Part shown: in pieces, positions 32,995-45,408 of the stretch | Numbering within the stretch: position 1 is the stretch's first letter | How the letters are laid out: each line of letters starts with the position of its first letter | Source: Torymus aiolomorphi | Lineage: Eukaryota; Arthropoda; Insecta; Hymenoptera; Torymidae | Direction: 5' to 3' | Length of the DNA stretch: 64,000 nucleotides | Assembly (NCBI GenBank): GCA_036365515.1 | Contig: CM070874.1 | Coordinates: 217,793,442 to 217,857,441, forward strand | Position numbers and translations under genes: made by a program | Notes under the pieces: model-generated | What the model saw: the letters and a program-made list of their open reading frames with translations, nothing else | Told to the model about the DNA's origin: nothing | Databases searched by the model: none

Positions 32995-33741
32995 GTCGTA
33001 ACGTGGCAAACTTCAAACGCATTTCATTATAAGTAATGTTTTATTTTCAGAGCCTTAAGAAATGGCAATGGCTGAAGCAATAAACTCTGATAGCTCAGAC
33101 CCTTTTCTGATTATTGTTTTTGATGGTCAAAATGAAAAAGAACCAGCAATTGTGCCGCTATCCTGGTTGTGCGACGACAATAAGTCGGTAATGTGGTCTC
33201 CAAATATTGCGACGTATAATACTATATCCAAGAAAATAAAACCCAAAGAGAACTGGATAAAAAGTAATAAGAGAACTGGATATGAAGCAATGGATGTCTA
33301 TTGGAAAACAGGTATGTAAATGGTTTTGGCAACTATATACGTTGGTAATCGGGATTCCTGACTACACAACTAACTATTTTTTTTATTTAGCTACAAATAG
33401 TTACCAAGACGCCGGTACTAAATTATCAATCGCCGAAGAAACTTCGAGTGAGGAAAATATTCAGAAGTAATGGAATGATTTACAGGATTCAAAGAAGAGA
33501 AAATTAAAATGACAAGAAAATTATAATGAAGATGATGATGATGTCCCAAAAAAAAATATCAAAAAAGAAAAATTGCTGGGACCGCTACCAGAACTGTTAA
33601 CGGAGCAACATACAAGAGAAAATAGTTGTAACCCCGTTGATGGTATAAGTACTTATAAATTTATTCATGATTTTTTACAGTTTGTTAATGTAAGCTTAAA
33701 AAATCATAAATTCGTATCTAATATATTTCTACCTTCTTAAG

Positions 33742-34345
33742 GTAAACAAGATGGGCAATTGAGGGAATCATTGGTTGAAACAGGCAATGAAATGGGTAAT
33801 AAAAAAATTAATTTATATTAAAAAAATTATAACAATATAATAAACTTATATCTAATATAATTTATTTTACCTTTTTAATGTGAACAAGGCGAACAGTTGA
33901 GAGATTCACTTGTTGAAACAGACGATGAAGCAGATAATAAAAACATAAATTTACAATAATAGTACTTTTCGACACGGGTGGGGAAGTCGATTATTTCGCT
34001 CATGCAAAATGTCACATGAGCTAAATAATCGACTTACGCACTAGTTTCGAACAGTATTTTATACCACGAGCGCCGAAAAATCATACCAAAGTTGTGATTT
34101 TGAGGTTAGAGTGGTATAAAAAGTAATAAACTTTAACGTATAATAATTAAAATATCGTAATATAATATAATTAAAGAAATAACAAACAAAACTATTATTA
34201 TTATTTAAAAAATAATTAACTTATAACAATATAATAATCCAATATAATTTATTTCCACTTTTTTAAGGTAAAGAAGATGAACAAGATGAACAGTTGAGCG
34301 ATTCACTTGCTCAAACAGTCCATGAAACAGGTAATAAACAGATAA
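33742..34345 (+). repeat. Tandemly triplicated mini-exon with flanking intron
   Basis: Three similar blocks start near 33742, 33888 and 34267, each with GAACA.GATGG/GAACAGTTGAG and ATTCACTTG.T.AAACAG. The short exons (GQLRESLVET, EQLRDSLVET, EQLSDSLAQT) and parts of the following intron are duplicated. The second copy has lost its acceptor AG. Confidence 0.7.
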
Positions 34346-34984
34346 ATTTACAATAAAAAGTAATAAACTTCAACGATATTATAATTAAAATATCGTATTA
34401 TAATAAAGAAATAACGAAAAAAATTATTACTATTTAAAGGATTGAAAAAATTGGATGAATGTAGAAGAGGCGACAAGAACAAACCCAAAATAACGTCAGA
34501 TGTGATGTTACAAAATAAAATTGAATTTCCGAGAAATAATGTTACGGTCAAAACAGTTGATCAAAACTCGACTCCAATTGTGATTCAAAATAAAGGTAAC
34601 ATTTATAGTTTTAATTAAATCAATTATAATCTAAAATTATATTTATTGTTAATCAATTTTAATGATTTAGAAGAGACAAATGATGAATCTCGTGTTATCA
34701 ATCCATTGGACAAACTAAACAATAAACTATCATCTATGACTAGACATGTTGAAAATAATCACTTAAATTTATTGGAAAATGATATGGATAAAAACATATA
34801 CTTACATCTTATTTTTTAACATAATAATATCCTGTTAAATTAATTTTATTATTTGGTTTTAGTTTTATTAAAAGAAAATGATTTAAGTGGAGCTCAATCA
34901 ATGGATAATCCACGCCCAGGAACTTCAAAAGAAAATGAATATAATGATTTACAAGTTGATGGCAAGTAAAATAATTTTCACAGG

Positions 34985-35375
34985 TTTTTCAGTTACACTA
35001 GCACATTCAAGCGCGCTGCACGCGCTCTTCCGTTTCCTTCAATTATACATTTAATATTGCAATATTATGAATTGAAAATTTATTTCAATTTTTAACATTC
35101 ATAAATGTATTTAATATTTTTTATTGAAACTTGGAAATGGTATTTATTTTAGTTTAGTCTTACAATAGAAATATTTGGAGGTTAGAACTTTAACTGAATC
35201 AGAAGAATATTCATAGTTCTCCAGTGTTAACTACAGATAAAATTTGAATACTTTTGCTTCCTCCTAGAGGAAGCTTTGTGATAGTAAAAAAAAAGTTTAT
35301 GAGATAATGTGTTAGAAATGTTATTTAGCAAATTTGGAAACGAAATACACTATTTTTAGAAAATGTCCGTATGGA

Positions 35376-35440
<65 letters not shown>

Positions 35441-37000
35441 CCGTATACGCTGATATCTCATGATCTACTCGACCGATTTTAACGGGAGAGTGATCATTTT
35501 TTTAGATTTTGCTTCCACAATTGGGGTCAATATTCTATTTTTGTAAAATTTAATTTTTTTTTATAGCCATTTTTTAATTTTCAAAATTTTTATTTTCGAT
35601 TTTTTTAATATTTAGAACAAATATTGTTTATGTATCATGAATTCTCTGTATGTAGGATAAAATTATCTACAATTTAAAAAAAAAATTCGGTAGCTATATT
35701 TCGTCATAAGTTATTAATGAAAACGTAATTTTTTGTAAATAGGTTATATTTCGAAATTAAAAAAAGATATTAACATGAATATTTTTTTGGTTATAAAGGA
35801 TATTAAGTACTATAATTTACTAAATTTTTAGGTTTTTTTATTCATTATTTTTTGAGAAAAAAAGTAATTTATAAAAAAAAGTGATTTTTTTGTCGTTCAA
35901 TAACTGTAGTAAAATTGGCTTAATCACTTTGAAATTCTTTGTAGGGGTAGATTTTATATACCAATCGAGTGAGTTCTTTGGGCAAAAGGATTGATACATA
36001 AATTTCGGAGATATTTGAGGTTAAAATTTTTTTTAATTTTTTTTTAAATCGTAATTTCTCGAGAACGGCTCTATGTATCTAAATGGGGTGGATGGCATTC
36101 GAAAGAGAATTAAATTACCTATATTTTCTAAAAAAAAGTTAATTCTCTAGCTATCACGGTTCTTTTGTTATTAACAAAAACGTAAAAATTGAAAAATGAA
36201 AAAAATAAGTTTTATATGTTCAACTATTACAAGAGTAAAATTATCTTATTCGCTTCAAAATTCATTGTAGAGGTATATTATTGATAGTTCTCGGATGAGT
36301 TCTTTTGGCAAAATGATTGGTTCATAAATTTCAGAGATATTTGAGGTCAAAATTTTTCTAGACATTTTTAAAATGTAATTCTTGAGGATGGCTCTGTGTA
36401 TCTGAATGGGATAGGTAGCATTTGAAAGAGAATTAAAACATTTATATTTTCTAAAAAGAAAAATTTTTTAGTTATCACGGTTTTTTATTATTAATTTTTT
36501 AAAATACATCCCCTCACATTATACCAGCCTTTCCACATAACGCATTCAATATAACACATGTAGCTTTTATATATCTTCAGATCGAGTTCGTTGCCCAAAA
36601 AAATCGGTCCATTACGAAAAAAGGTATTTGAGGTAAAAAATTTTTTTTTTAAATTTTCGAATCGCGTTTTCTCAAAAAATACTTGATTTATCGACTTAAA
36701 ATTTTAACCACTTATTAAATTTATAGAAGACTATATTTGGTTAAAATTTCAGGAGATCTTCATTTGTTTTTTTAGAAAAAAATTATTTTAGAAAAAATTT
36801 GCGTTTTCGTTGTCGCACGATAACAAGAGCAAAAATTACCCAATCGTCCTGAAATTTGGCACAGATGTAGCTTTTATATATCTTCAGATCAAGTTCGTTG
36901 CCCCAAAAAATCGGTTCATTACGAAAAAAAATATAACGCACAGTTTAAGCTGAATCTGGACCCATGACCCTCTCCTAGTTAGTCTAACCGTACAAGATAA
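34985..37000 (+). repeat. Dispersed repeat built around (TG)n, copy 1
   Basis: Lies in an intron of the DUF4806-like gene. It has the hairpin GCTTCCTCCTAGAGGAAGC (35254-35275), GTGATAGTA, (TG)n (35378-35433), TCGACCGATTTTAACGG and later repeated blocks with CTAGCTATCACGGTTCTT, GAACGGCTCTATGTATC and TTCATAAATTTCGGAGATATTTGAGG (several rounds to 36950). Other copies: 47790-47935 (part, minus), 60640-60960 (minus), 61017-62110 (plus), 62690-63060 (minus). No protein is found. Class unknown. Confidence 0.75.
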
Positions 37001-37498
37001 AGTATTAAATTTTAAGTATTAGAAGTAAAAATTAATTAAATGGTTCAATAAATTAAGTTTGAGGAAGCTACGTACGAATGAATTGGCAGCGGTTTTTTAT
37101 TATAGGAAACCAAATTCTAAGTAATTAATATTATTTATCTATCTATAATTTATATATTTAGTTTAAATATTTAATAATTCCAAATTATTTGGACCAATCA
37201 ATTAAGACCTTAAACGGAAAGCGAACGTCAGAGTCGACCAATCACGGCCTCCTTTCAAACGGACTTGCCAAATCACAAAACTTTTATTTCGGCTTCATAT
37301 TTCCCTATCATCATTCTTTTAAAAGAGGAATAATTGTGTATCATATTATTCTATAGAGCTTTAATTATGCATTAGTCCATAGGCAACTCGAAAAAATCGC
37401 GTGGAGATCAAGCATCTCATCAATTGAACCATTAACCTTTATATTATAAAAAAAAATTATAATATTAACTTAATACTAATATTTTTCATTTTTTGTAG
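37001..37498. other. Intron sequence after the TG repeat
   Basis: No feature beyond a possible repeat remainder. It ends in TTTTTTGTAG, the acceptor of exon 9 of the DUF4806-like gene. Confidence 0.5.
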
Positions 37499-39045
37499 CA
37501 AAAATAACTAGGACTAACCAGATGGATACTGCGTGTTCAGGAACTTCGAAACCGAATAAATACAGCGCTTTAAAAATTAATTGTAACAGAATTTCTACAC
37601 GTTTTTCAAATACGATGTTATATCATTTCATTATTACCGTGTTACAACTTACACTATAAATTTAATTCCTAAAATTTTTTTTTAGCTGAAAGCAGATTTA
37701 AACCGGAAGAGTATGTCCAGTTAGCAGTTAACGAAAAATTAAATGTACTTGGATGTAAGTAAAGTAATTTAGTATATTATAGTCAAAAGAATGTGATAAA
37801 ACTTTTTATAAAATTTTTAGTACAACAACAACAAATAATTGCTAATCAGTCTAAGTTAGCTGTCGCAATTGATATGAAAAAAATGAAACTGCTACTATAG
37901 AAAATGGCTTAGCTTTAGATGAGAAATTGTTATTTAAACAGTATTTACCTATAGAAGATCCTCATGTGGTTCAATCTTTCGACAATAACTTGCGCAATGA
38001 TGAGTCCTTCAGAGCAAAAGTAGTAAGTTTTTGGTTTTGGTTTAAAATATTTTCACTAGTGGGTAAGTTAAAACTACGCTGTATCAGGCATTGTTTTTTC
38101 ACCATACTCTGGCCAAAAGTGCCACTTTCGCTCTCGGTTCAAAAATGCAATTGTGTATTTACGTACCCGGGTATAATGTAATGTGCACCACGAGAGAAAA
38201 ATTCTTCAACCCAAATCTCGTGTTTGCCACCCTTGCTTTTGGCTCGAGTGGCAATTTACAGCAACTGTTGACTGTACAATATTGTCCTCTATGATATATA
38301 AATATTTATTTCTGAATTACTGAATATTTTATTTCTGCAAAATAATTAAACTTTCTTTTTAAACCGTATTCTATGTACATTTATTTTATTTGATATTATG
38401 ATTACCTTATTCTACAAATTTTAGTGGCAATATCTTCAAACTCACATTAATAATGAAAATTGGAAAGACACTGTGCGTAAGATGATTGGTCAAGTAATGT
38501 GCGATGGATTGCAACTATTATATAGTTGTCTTGGACAAAAAGGAAAATTACTTTTCAAAGAAACATTTTTATACCAGATTGTTGAAGGTAATTTTTATAT
38601 TATTATTATTATTAATTATAGAGTACACATAGATATATTTGATTATTTTAGTTATATAATTATAATAAAATTTTTTAAAACGTTTATAATTTTTTTAGCT
38701 GCTACAACAAAAGAAATACCAAAAAACTACCGTACAAATGCTAAACAAGTGCAGACATATGTTAGCAATTTTTTAAAACTCGCCAAAAATCGTTTAGGTG
38801 TTTATGGTAATTTCAAATCAATTAAATCTACTTTGTTAACTAATTGATATTGTACGGGTATTATTAAATACATATTTATTATAGACAGAGAAAATGGGAA
38901 TAAAAAAAAAACAAAAGACAATAAATCTCAAGTTAGTAAAAGGAAAACGTTAAAAAATAAGCAAGAAAGACAACATTTATCTTTATTAGTTAATAGAAGA
39001 AGTGAAGAAGTTAGTCATAGCGAAGCAGATGATGAGTCCAGTTAA

Positions 39046-39584
39046 CTAGTTTTAATTTAATATAATGATGATATATGAAAAATTATAATAATAGTTTCAG
39101 TTACTATTTGGAAGTTATGAGATTATTTCTGTAATACTAAATTTTGTATAGACGAAACACAAAATGTTTTTGTTTAAATTCGCATCATTTTTAGTATTAT
39201 AGCTATCACGGAAAACTTCGTTTTATGCGGATATAAAGTTATATTAATCAATGCAAAAAAATGCATAAAAATTGTTGTATCTTTTTCTATCAAAAGATAT
39301 AAAATTAAATATTTTTTATTTTTTTAAAAACAACATACAAACCTTTATAATTTTCTAACTAAACTTTTGTAATTGAAGAGAAGATGAGTTATCAGACATA
39401 TTTTATATAAAACTATTTTTTGTAACACTATGTGATGACGATTTTGTAGAATATTATCATATTGTATATTATTTAATTAAAATTATGCTTTTCTACCTTT
39501 AAACAATAATGATCATTTCTTTTATGAACCATGTCATATAATGAATGAAAATGTGATTAATTAAAAATTTTTTTTATACATACA
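39046..39584. other. AT-rich sequence after the DUF4806-like gene
   Basis: Presumed 3' flank. No gene or clear repeat seen. Confidence 0.5.
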
Positions 39585-40188
39585 GAAAGGTTTTAAAAAC
39601 GTCTTTAAATTGTTATTAAAACGTTTTCATAACGTGTACTTGATGTTGGAAAAACGCATTTCAGACGTTTTTGAAACGTTTCTGCCTTTTCGATTACTAG
39701 GGCATTTATAAATAAAACACTTATAAGACACGTTAATGAAACGTTTATAGTTCGTTTGTGCGATGAAAAAAAACGTTTTAAAAAAATTTTTCAATCTCTA
39801 TTAAATTGTTTTATTAATGTGTTCTTGATGTTGGAAAAACGCATTTCAGACGTTTTTGAAACGTTTCTGCCTTTTCGATTACTAGGGCATTTATAAATAA
39901 AATACTTCTAGAACACGTTAATAAAACGTTTATAAATCGTTTGTGCGGAGACATAAAAACGTGTTTGAAACGTCGAAATAACGTTGCCCACTAGAATTAA
40001 TAACGTTTGAAAAACGTCTTTCATACGTTTTCATAAGCTTCTCTAAACTTTTTTAGAACAAATTTTGCGGCCATAATAACGTTTAAAAGACGTATTTAAG
40101 ACGTTATTTTAAATATTGAAGATATACGTTTTTCCGTATTTTTAAAAACGCCTTTATAACGTTTTTATAACGTTCTGTGTTAGCAGGG
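39585..40188. mobile_element. AACGTTT-rich non-autonomous element
   Basis: The right end (inverted) reads CCCTGCTAACACAGAACG. A degraded counterpart may be at 39588-39620 (ATACAGAAAGGTTTTAAAAACG). Inside are many AACGTTT/AAACGT words and a 185-bp tandem duplication (39641 and 39826, with CTGCCTTTTCGATTACTAGGGC). It ends exactly where the transposase-like gene resumes. No ORF. Confidence 0.5.
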
Positions 40189-40878
40189 AGATTTTTCTGA
40201 GAATTATGCCTTTACCATTCAAAACGCTATACCTGGGTTTCATTGGAACAACGATCATGCAACAATATATAATATTGTTATTTATTACAAAGATGTGGAG
40301 GTAACGAATCACAAGAGTTTAGTTATTGTCTCACATGTGTTAAGTCACGACAGTATTGCAGTTTATGGATTCAATAAAATTTTAATAGAATATTTGAAAT
40401 CAACTTTCCCTCTAGTCAGCAAAATTTTTTACTTTTCCGATGGTGCTCGTCAACAGTATAAGAATTATAAAAATTCTATAAATTTATTGTACCATGAGTC
40501 AGATTTTAACATAAAAGCTGAATAGCATTTTTTTGCTACAGCACACGGAAAATGACCATGTGATGGTTTAGGAGCCACCGTAAAGAGGGGTGCTATAAGA
40601 GCCAGTTTGCAGTCAGGCGATAATAATCATATTAACATCACAGGATTTATTCACTTGGTTGTCATCAACAGAACGAATGCCATCCATTTCATTTAGATAT
40701 TTTGAAAAAAAAAAGATTACAATGCCTGCGAACGTTTCTTAAATAAAAGATTTCAATCAAAAGCACGAATAAATAAATTACACAGCCAGCACTGTTTAAT
40801 ACCTCTTGAAGAAGGAATGGTCAGAGTCAAAACATTTTCTATGTCAATGGTCTACAACGACTATAAATTATATTAAAT
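40189..40878 (+). pseudogene. Transposase-like gene, C-terminal part
   Basis: Open from DFSENYAFTIQNAIPGFHW through IVIYY, LVIVSHVLSHDSIAVYGF and FYFSDGARQQYKN, then FFATAHGK and GLGATVKR. TAG (40523-40525) and TGA (40553-40555) interrupt a conserved His-Phe-rich block. Further stops occur near 40700, then a readable tail to TAA 40876-40878. Spaced acidic residues and a conserved HGK-CDG block suggest a DDE-type transposase core, but I cannot assign a superfamily. It continues the protein of 30064-31115 after a 9-kb break. Confidence 0.6.
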
Positions 40879-41610
40879 ATTATTTGATTTTGTATACATA
40901 TGAAGAAAATATATATGATAAGCATAAATGATGATAGTTTTTCCTTATTTACTACTAATTAGTTTTCCCTTATTTACTACTAGGAGAATCTCAGGGTTCC
41001 GTAATCCGAATTTTCTTGAAAGTCTATGGCTATTATTGTAACATTTAACATTAAAACCAAAATAGAAAATTTGGTTTATTTGAAATGTAACTTTAATTAA
41101 AGTAGATACATAATAGTAAAAAAATGTTGCAATTCTTTTTACAATTATTTGTATGATAATTTTAAACAAAGTAAAAAATATTTTAAAATGTCAAGTTATA
41201 AAAATTATGTGTAACAATAACGATTATAATTTTATAACTTGTCATTTTAAAAAATTTGTTACTTTGTTTAAATTAAATGAATTCAACTATATTTAATATT
41301 TGCTTAATTTATTACAAAAAAATTCAAATTTCACACTGCCATCTGTAGTATTTAATCATAGATAGCCTTCCAGCAGAAGTAACGGACATTTACGGAAGAA
41401 CCTCTCTCTCGCACTCATGGGCTTAAATGGTTCCGTCTAATTTTTCGGAACGCCATGGGATCGCACCCTAACGCTCGAATTTATAGTCGTCAGCTAGCGG
41501 AGTCGATTGACATAAGCTGTTCGCTAACTCTATATATGTACTTATACATCACTGACAGCTGACAGGTGACAGCAAAACTCAAGGGCTTGATCAAATGGAC
41601 CTTCAGACAA
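40879..41610. other. Spacer with an AT-rich hairpin
   Basis: 41160-41275 contains inverted copies of TTTAAACAAAGTAA and TGTCAAGTTATAAAA around a short loop. Otherwise there is no feature. 41602-41610 (TTCAGACAA) is the target duplication of the next element. Confidence 0.6.
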
Positions 41611-42236
41611 ACCACCCCCCTTCCAGCCGATGAAAATTGCCAAAATCCAATAAAAAAATACCAAAAGATAGGATTTAAACTGCTCCTTCTAAAAATATTA
41701 GTTATGATATTTGCTCCCTTTTAATTATTACAACAAAAATTAAATAAATTAACCATTTTTTTATATCTTTAACGATGATATAAGTGACTAAAGAAATAAT
41801 ATCCCTCTTAGTGTCGATATTTATAATTTCCATACTAAGAGAGATGTTATTTCTTTAGTCAATTGTCTTAATACACTTGGAAAAATTCACAAACTTAGAA
41901 GAAAGTTGGCGGCAGCTTTGCCATATAAAACGCTTTTTATTTTTTATCTTGAAAACTTTAATGATTTTAAAAAATCTGATGGTGGAGCAATTTAATATGA
42001 TTAGGAGCAGATTACTGGTATTTTTATTTTATTGAGAGCAGTTTTATTAAGCAGGATCGAGTTAATTAAAGATGTAAAAATGATTAATTTATTTAATTTT
42101 TTTTGCATTAATTAAAAGGGAGCAGATACCATAACAAATACTATTGGAAGGAGCAGTTTAAATCCTATCTTGTGGTATTTTTTTTATTGAATTTTGGAAA
42201 TTTTCATCGGCTGGGAGAGGAGTGGTTTCACGTGGT
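41611..42236. mobile_element. MULE-like fold-back element, 9-bp target duplication
   Basis: TTCAGACAA flanks it (41602-41610, 42237-42245). The ends begin ACCAC and share CAGCCGATGAAAAT, with inverted arms of about 150 bp (41611-41770 and 42068-42236). A second small palindrome sits inside (41793-41858, AAGAAATAATATC / GATGTTATTTCTT). The 9-bp duplication suits Mutator-like elements. No transposase. Confidence 0.8.
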
Positions 42237-44340
42237 TTCAGACAACCAGTTGTTTTCAAATCACAGGACAAAAAGGAGCATCACCAGGGCAACAATTTTC
42301 AGATAAGTATGAGTAACCTCAAAAGTTTTTGAGGAGACTCAACATATTTATTTAAAAAAAAAGAAAGAGGTTTTTTTGTGTGTTTTGTCTCTTTTTAGGA
42401 TGTGGAAGTAGACAGACAACCTCATCTAATATCAAAGAGCAATTTCATTGAGATGCAATGGGAAGTTTATCGAAAAGAAAGGATAGTTTGGATTGTGGAT
42501 ATCAAGCCACTTAATTTATGCATGGTAAAATAAAAAATTCATAAATGCCTGTACAAAAAGAATGAGCTCCGTCTTGGCATTTAATCTTACATTGGAGATG
42601 TAAACCAAAACTAATGGAAATATCGCAAAAACTGGAATATATTTAGGTAATAAAATTTTTTAAACTAATTCTTTCTTTTGAATCTTAATATTTAACATAA
42701 TTTATGTATATTTAATTCATATAATTAATTGGATACTTTTTCTGCAGCACAAAGAGTAGAAGATGGAAAAAAATGTGAATATCGTACACATTTTTCCAGT
42801 TTCTTAAAAATTAGAATGGCTGCAGCTTTTTTCTGGGGAGGCGGTATTAACTCTGCAGAGGTTCATGGTGTGATATTACCTACAACCTCTGCCATTTTCA
42901 AGAAAATTGGTGTTCCAGAACTCTGAATCTCTCATAGTGAATAGTGGTTTGGTTATTTACATAGTTGAAATTTTCTATTGAAAACAGAAGAATTTTCAAT
43001 TATATAGAATAGTAAATAGTACTGAAATATCTTCTCACAGATAATCTTCATATGGACTATTTGTCAGATAAGTATAATTTTAAAAAATTGACAAAATCAT
43101 TATGCAAAGAATCAATGCCAACATTGATTCTTTGTGGTTATATTTAAATTATTTTCAGGTGGTGAATCAAGAACAATAAGGAACTTTGATCCTTATTTTT
43201 ATTAATTTTCAAGCGACACTTTTATACTTGGAAATTAGAATATTTACCAAGTAAATTTCATTGAGAAGTTTTCAACGTGTACAATTTTACCAGAACCGAT
43301 CATTTATTTCTCAGTTATAAAGGTATGTGTACTTATTTAATAAAATTCTTACTGCTTGTATTATTAAAAATGCATATTTTTATAAGTACAGAAACAATTA
43401 CAAATAAAATCTGGAATAATAAAATTATAGTACATTAGAAATTTTGTCGAAGTTTTCTTATTTTGGAATAAATATTAAAAAATAGTAATTTCTTTGCGTA
43501 AAACTGGTTTTTACTATTTACAGGTTAGTGAAAAGACATTGAATGGAACAGAAAAAGAGTGTAATTCTACTACTTTAACAGATTTATGAAGAGAAATTGT
43601 CTGACAAACAAAATTAATCTGCTTGTATAGACAATAGTAGTTATCGTAAGCGTTTCTTAAGATAATCATATTTGGAGCTTTGTGTACCAAAAAAGGCCTA
43701 GGAGATTATTTGGACAATACTTCAAGTCATCAGTAGGGGTAGGAAAACACCTTTGAGGGTTGGATGGAAATCTGGATATCATAACTTGGAATAAGTCCTG
43801 ATTAGTTATAGTACCATAGGGCTGCCTAGTTTAATGATTTATTAAACTTTAAAGTGTTGTAGCTTTTTTTTATGGGCTCGGCCGGTATTCGTTTAGGTCT
43901 TAATTTCAAGGATATGTTTTCACAAATCAAGGAAAATAAAAAGGGAGAAAAAATTTTGTGGCGTAACATTTTTTTTGTCGATGAAGGTATATCAATAATC
44001 GACCAATCAGAGACTTTCAAAATAGGTCATAAAATAAATACTACTACATTCTACAACTAAAATGCAAACTTTTTTCCAATCAATATTCTATACAAAAAGT
44101 TTCAAGATTTTGAGTAAAAAATGACAAAAGTTGGATTTTAACCAAAAATTGCAAAAAATAACAATTTTCAATGTGGCATATCTTTTTTATTTATGCAAAT
44201 ATCGATCTAAAATTTTAGGAACATGTTTTTTTTATAAAAAACTAAAAGTAAAAAAAATTTGAGCGATTTTAAAATTTTGAGCTGCTCACTTCACATGAAA
44301 CATCCCATATGCATATGTGCACAAGTACACCCGTGAGTCC
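42237..44340. other. AT-rich region with possible exon fragments
   Basis: Short open blocks flanked by splice-like sites: 42400-42526 (plus; DVEVDRQPHLISKSN) and 42748-42926 (plus, after CTGCAG; FFWGGGINSAEVHGV). A 62-codon plus frame at 43872-44060 also stands alone. None belongs to a family I recognise. 44160-44310 is AT-rich and ends in CACTTCACATGAAACATCCCA. This could be a decayed gene or transposon. Confidence 0.3.
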
Positions 44341-44432
44341 TTGAGCAGCTAGTTTTTTATTATTATTATATATTTAATTTTTTTTTTTTTATTATAAATA
44401 TCGGAAGTGTTGCAATTTTCGCTTTTATAAAA

Positions 44433-44664
44433 ATACAAGGTTCTCCTGAGTATTGCGGTCGTGCCTATTATGTAACTAGGGGGGCTGTGCCCCCCTGCGT
44501 GCCTTCGGCACGCCCCCCCCCCCCCTTGCACCTGCTCCTCGCTACGCTCGTCGCCCTCCCCCTCCACTCCCCCTCCATCTGCTCCTGGCTTCGCTCGTCA
44601 CCCGCCCCCTCCCTATGTAAAAACTTCGTTTTTACATAATAGGCACGACTGCAATACTCAGGAT
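44433..44664. mobile_element. Short MITE, ~232 bp
   Basis: Inverted ends of about 32 bp share TCCTGAGTATTG and GCCTATTATGTAA. Between them are GC-rich small palindromes (GGGGGGCTGTGCCCCCC, GTGCCTTCGGCAC) and CTCGCTACGCTCG-like steps. Target duplication not certain. Confidence 0.7.
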
Positions 44665-45408
44665 AACTATTGTCGAATTATCTTAAAAAAATAACAATAG
44701 TAGATTATACACCTAGAGAAGTAGGCTATGTACGCCCGTGAGAAACTTGATGCACGAGCGAAGCGAGGGCAGCAACTCGCGGGCGTTCATAGCCCTCATT
44801 ACTCTCGAGGGTAATATACAATTTTTTCGCATGCCCGGCGGAAAGTTATTTATGCTTAATCGCCGATTACAGGGTCGAAAACGTCACATAACCTCATTTC
44901 TAGAAACTGCGACGCTTATGCTCGTGTGTCTATTTTTTTCACGATTAGTGCTGTCTGCAGTAATTCGCGGCCCGAGCGAAGCGAGGCTGCCATACGCAGG
45001 CGGTGATAGCCGGGAAAAAGGTAGGGGAACGTGCATGTTTGCCGCAGTTTCTAGGAGGGAGTACATGTGGCGTTTTACTCCCTGACAACGGGGAGTAAAC
45101 ACAATACTTTACGCGTGGTATACGAAAAAAATAATGAAAATGGCACCAAGGTATATGGCGGTTTAGAAAATGATACCAAAATATTGTTATGAAGAAAAAA
45201 AAAATATTTCCAATTCATTGGCACGTAGCTACCTCCAAATTAATTTATCGCTCATATATATATAGTATATATAGCTCAAATGTAAAATAATGTATTTATT
45301 TTGTATGTTTTTTCAATAATTTAGAACTTCTTTTTTCTTATTTTTGAAATCCTTTATTAGTTTCTACTGATATCATGTCAACACAAAAATTTAATGTTAA
45401 GATATTAA
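44665..45408. repeat. CpG-rich inverted repeat and spacer
   Basis: 44874-44915 and 45040-45085 are inverted copies (around AAACTGCG and CGTTTT.CTCC). GAGCGAAGCGAGG occurs at 44757 and 44973. It stands out as CpG-rich inside AT-rich DNA and may be another MITE. 45130-45408 has no feature. Confidence 0.55.

Larger units (their letters stand above)
33062..39045 (+). pseudogene. Multi-exon DUF4806-like gene, inactivated
   Basis: About 14 exons joined by GT..AG introns. Exons: 33062-33311, 33391-33642, 33742-33795, ~33890-33938, 34267-34330, 34440-34595, 34671-34797, 34863-34965, 37499-37582, 37686-37754, 37821-38022, 38425-38587, 38699-38806, 38885-39045. The N-terminus (ATG 33062) has IVPLSWL with a later W.P block. 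The C-terminus has LPIEDPHVVQSFDNNL, then LYSCLGQKGKLLFKE, then a Lys-rich tail. This layout resembles insect DUF4806 proteins, whose function is unknown. Exon 2 has TAA (33469-33471) and TGA (about 33511); exon 11 has a frameshift in an A-run near 37876. The remaining exons are open and splice-consistent. Confidence 0.6.
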
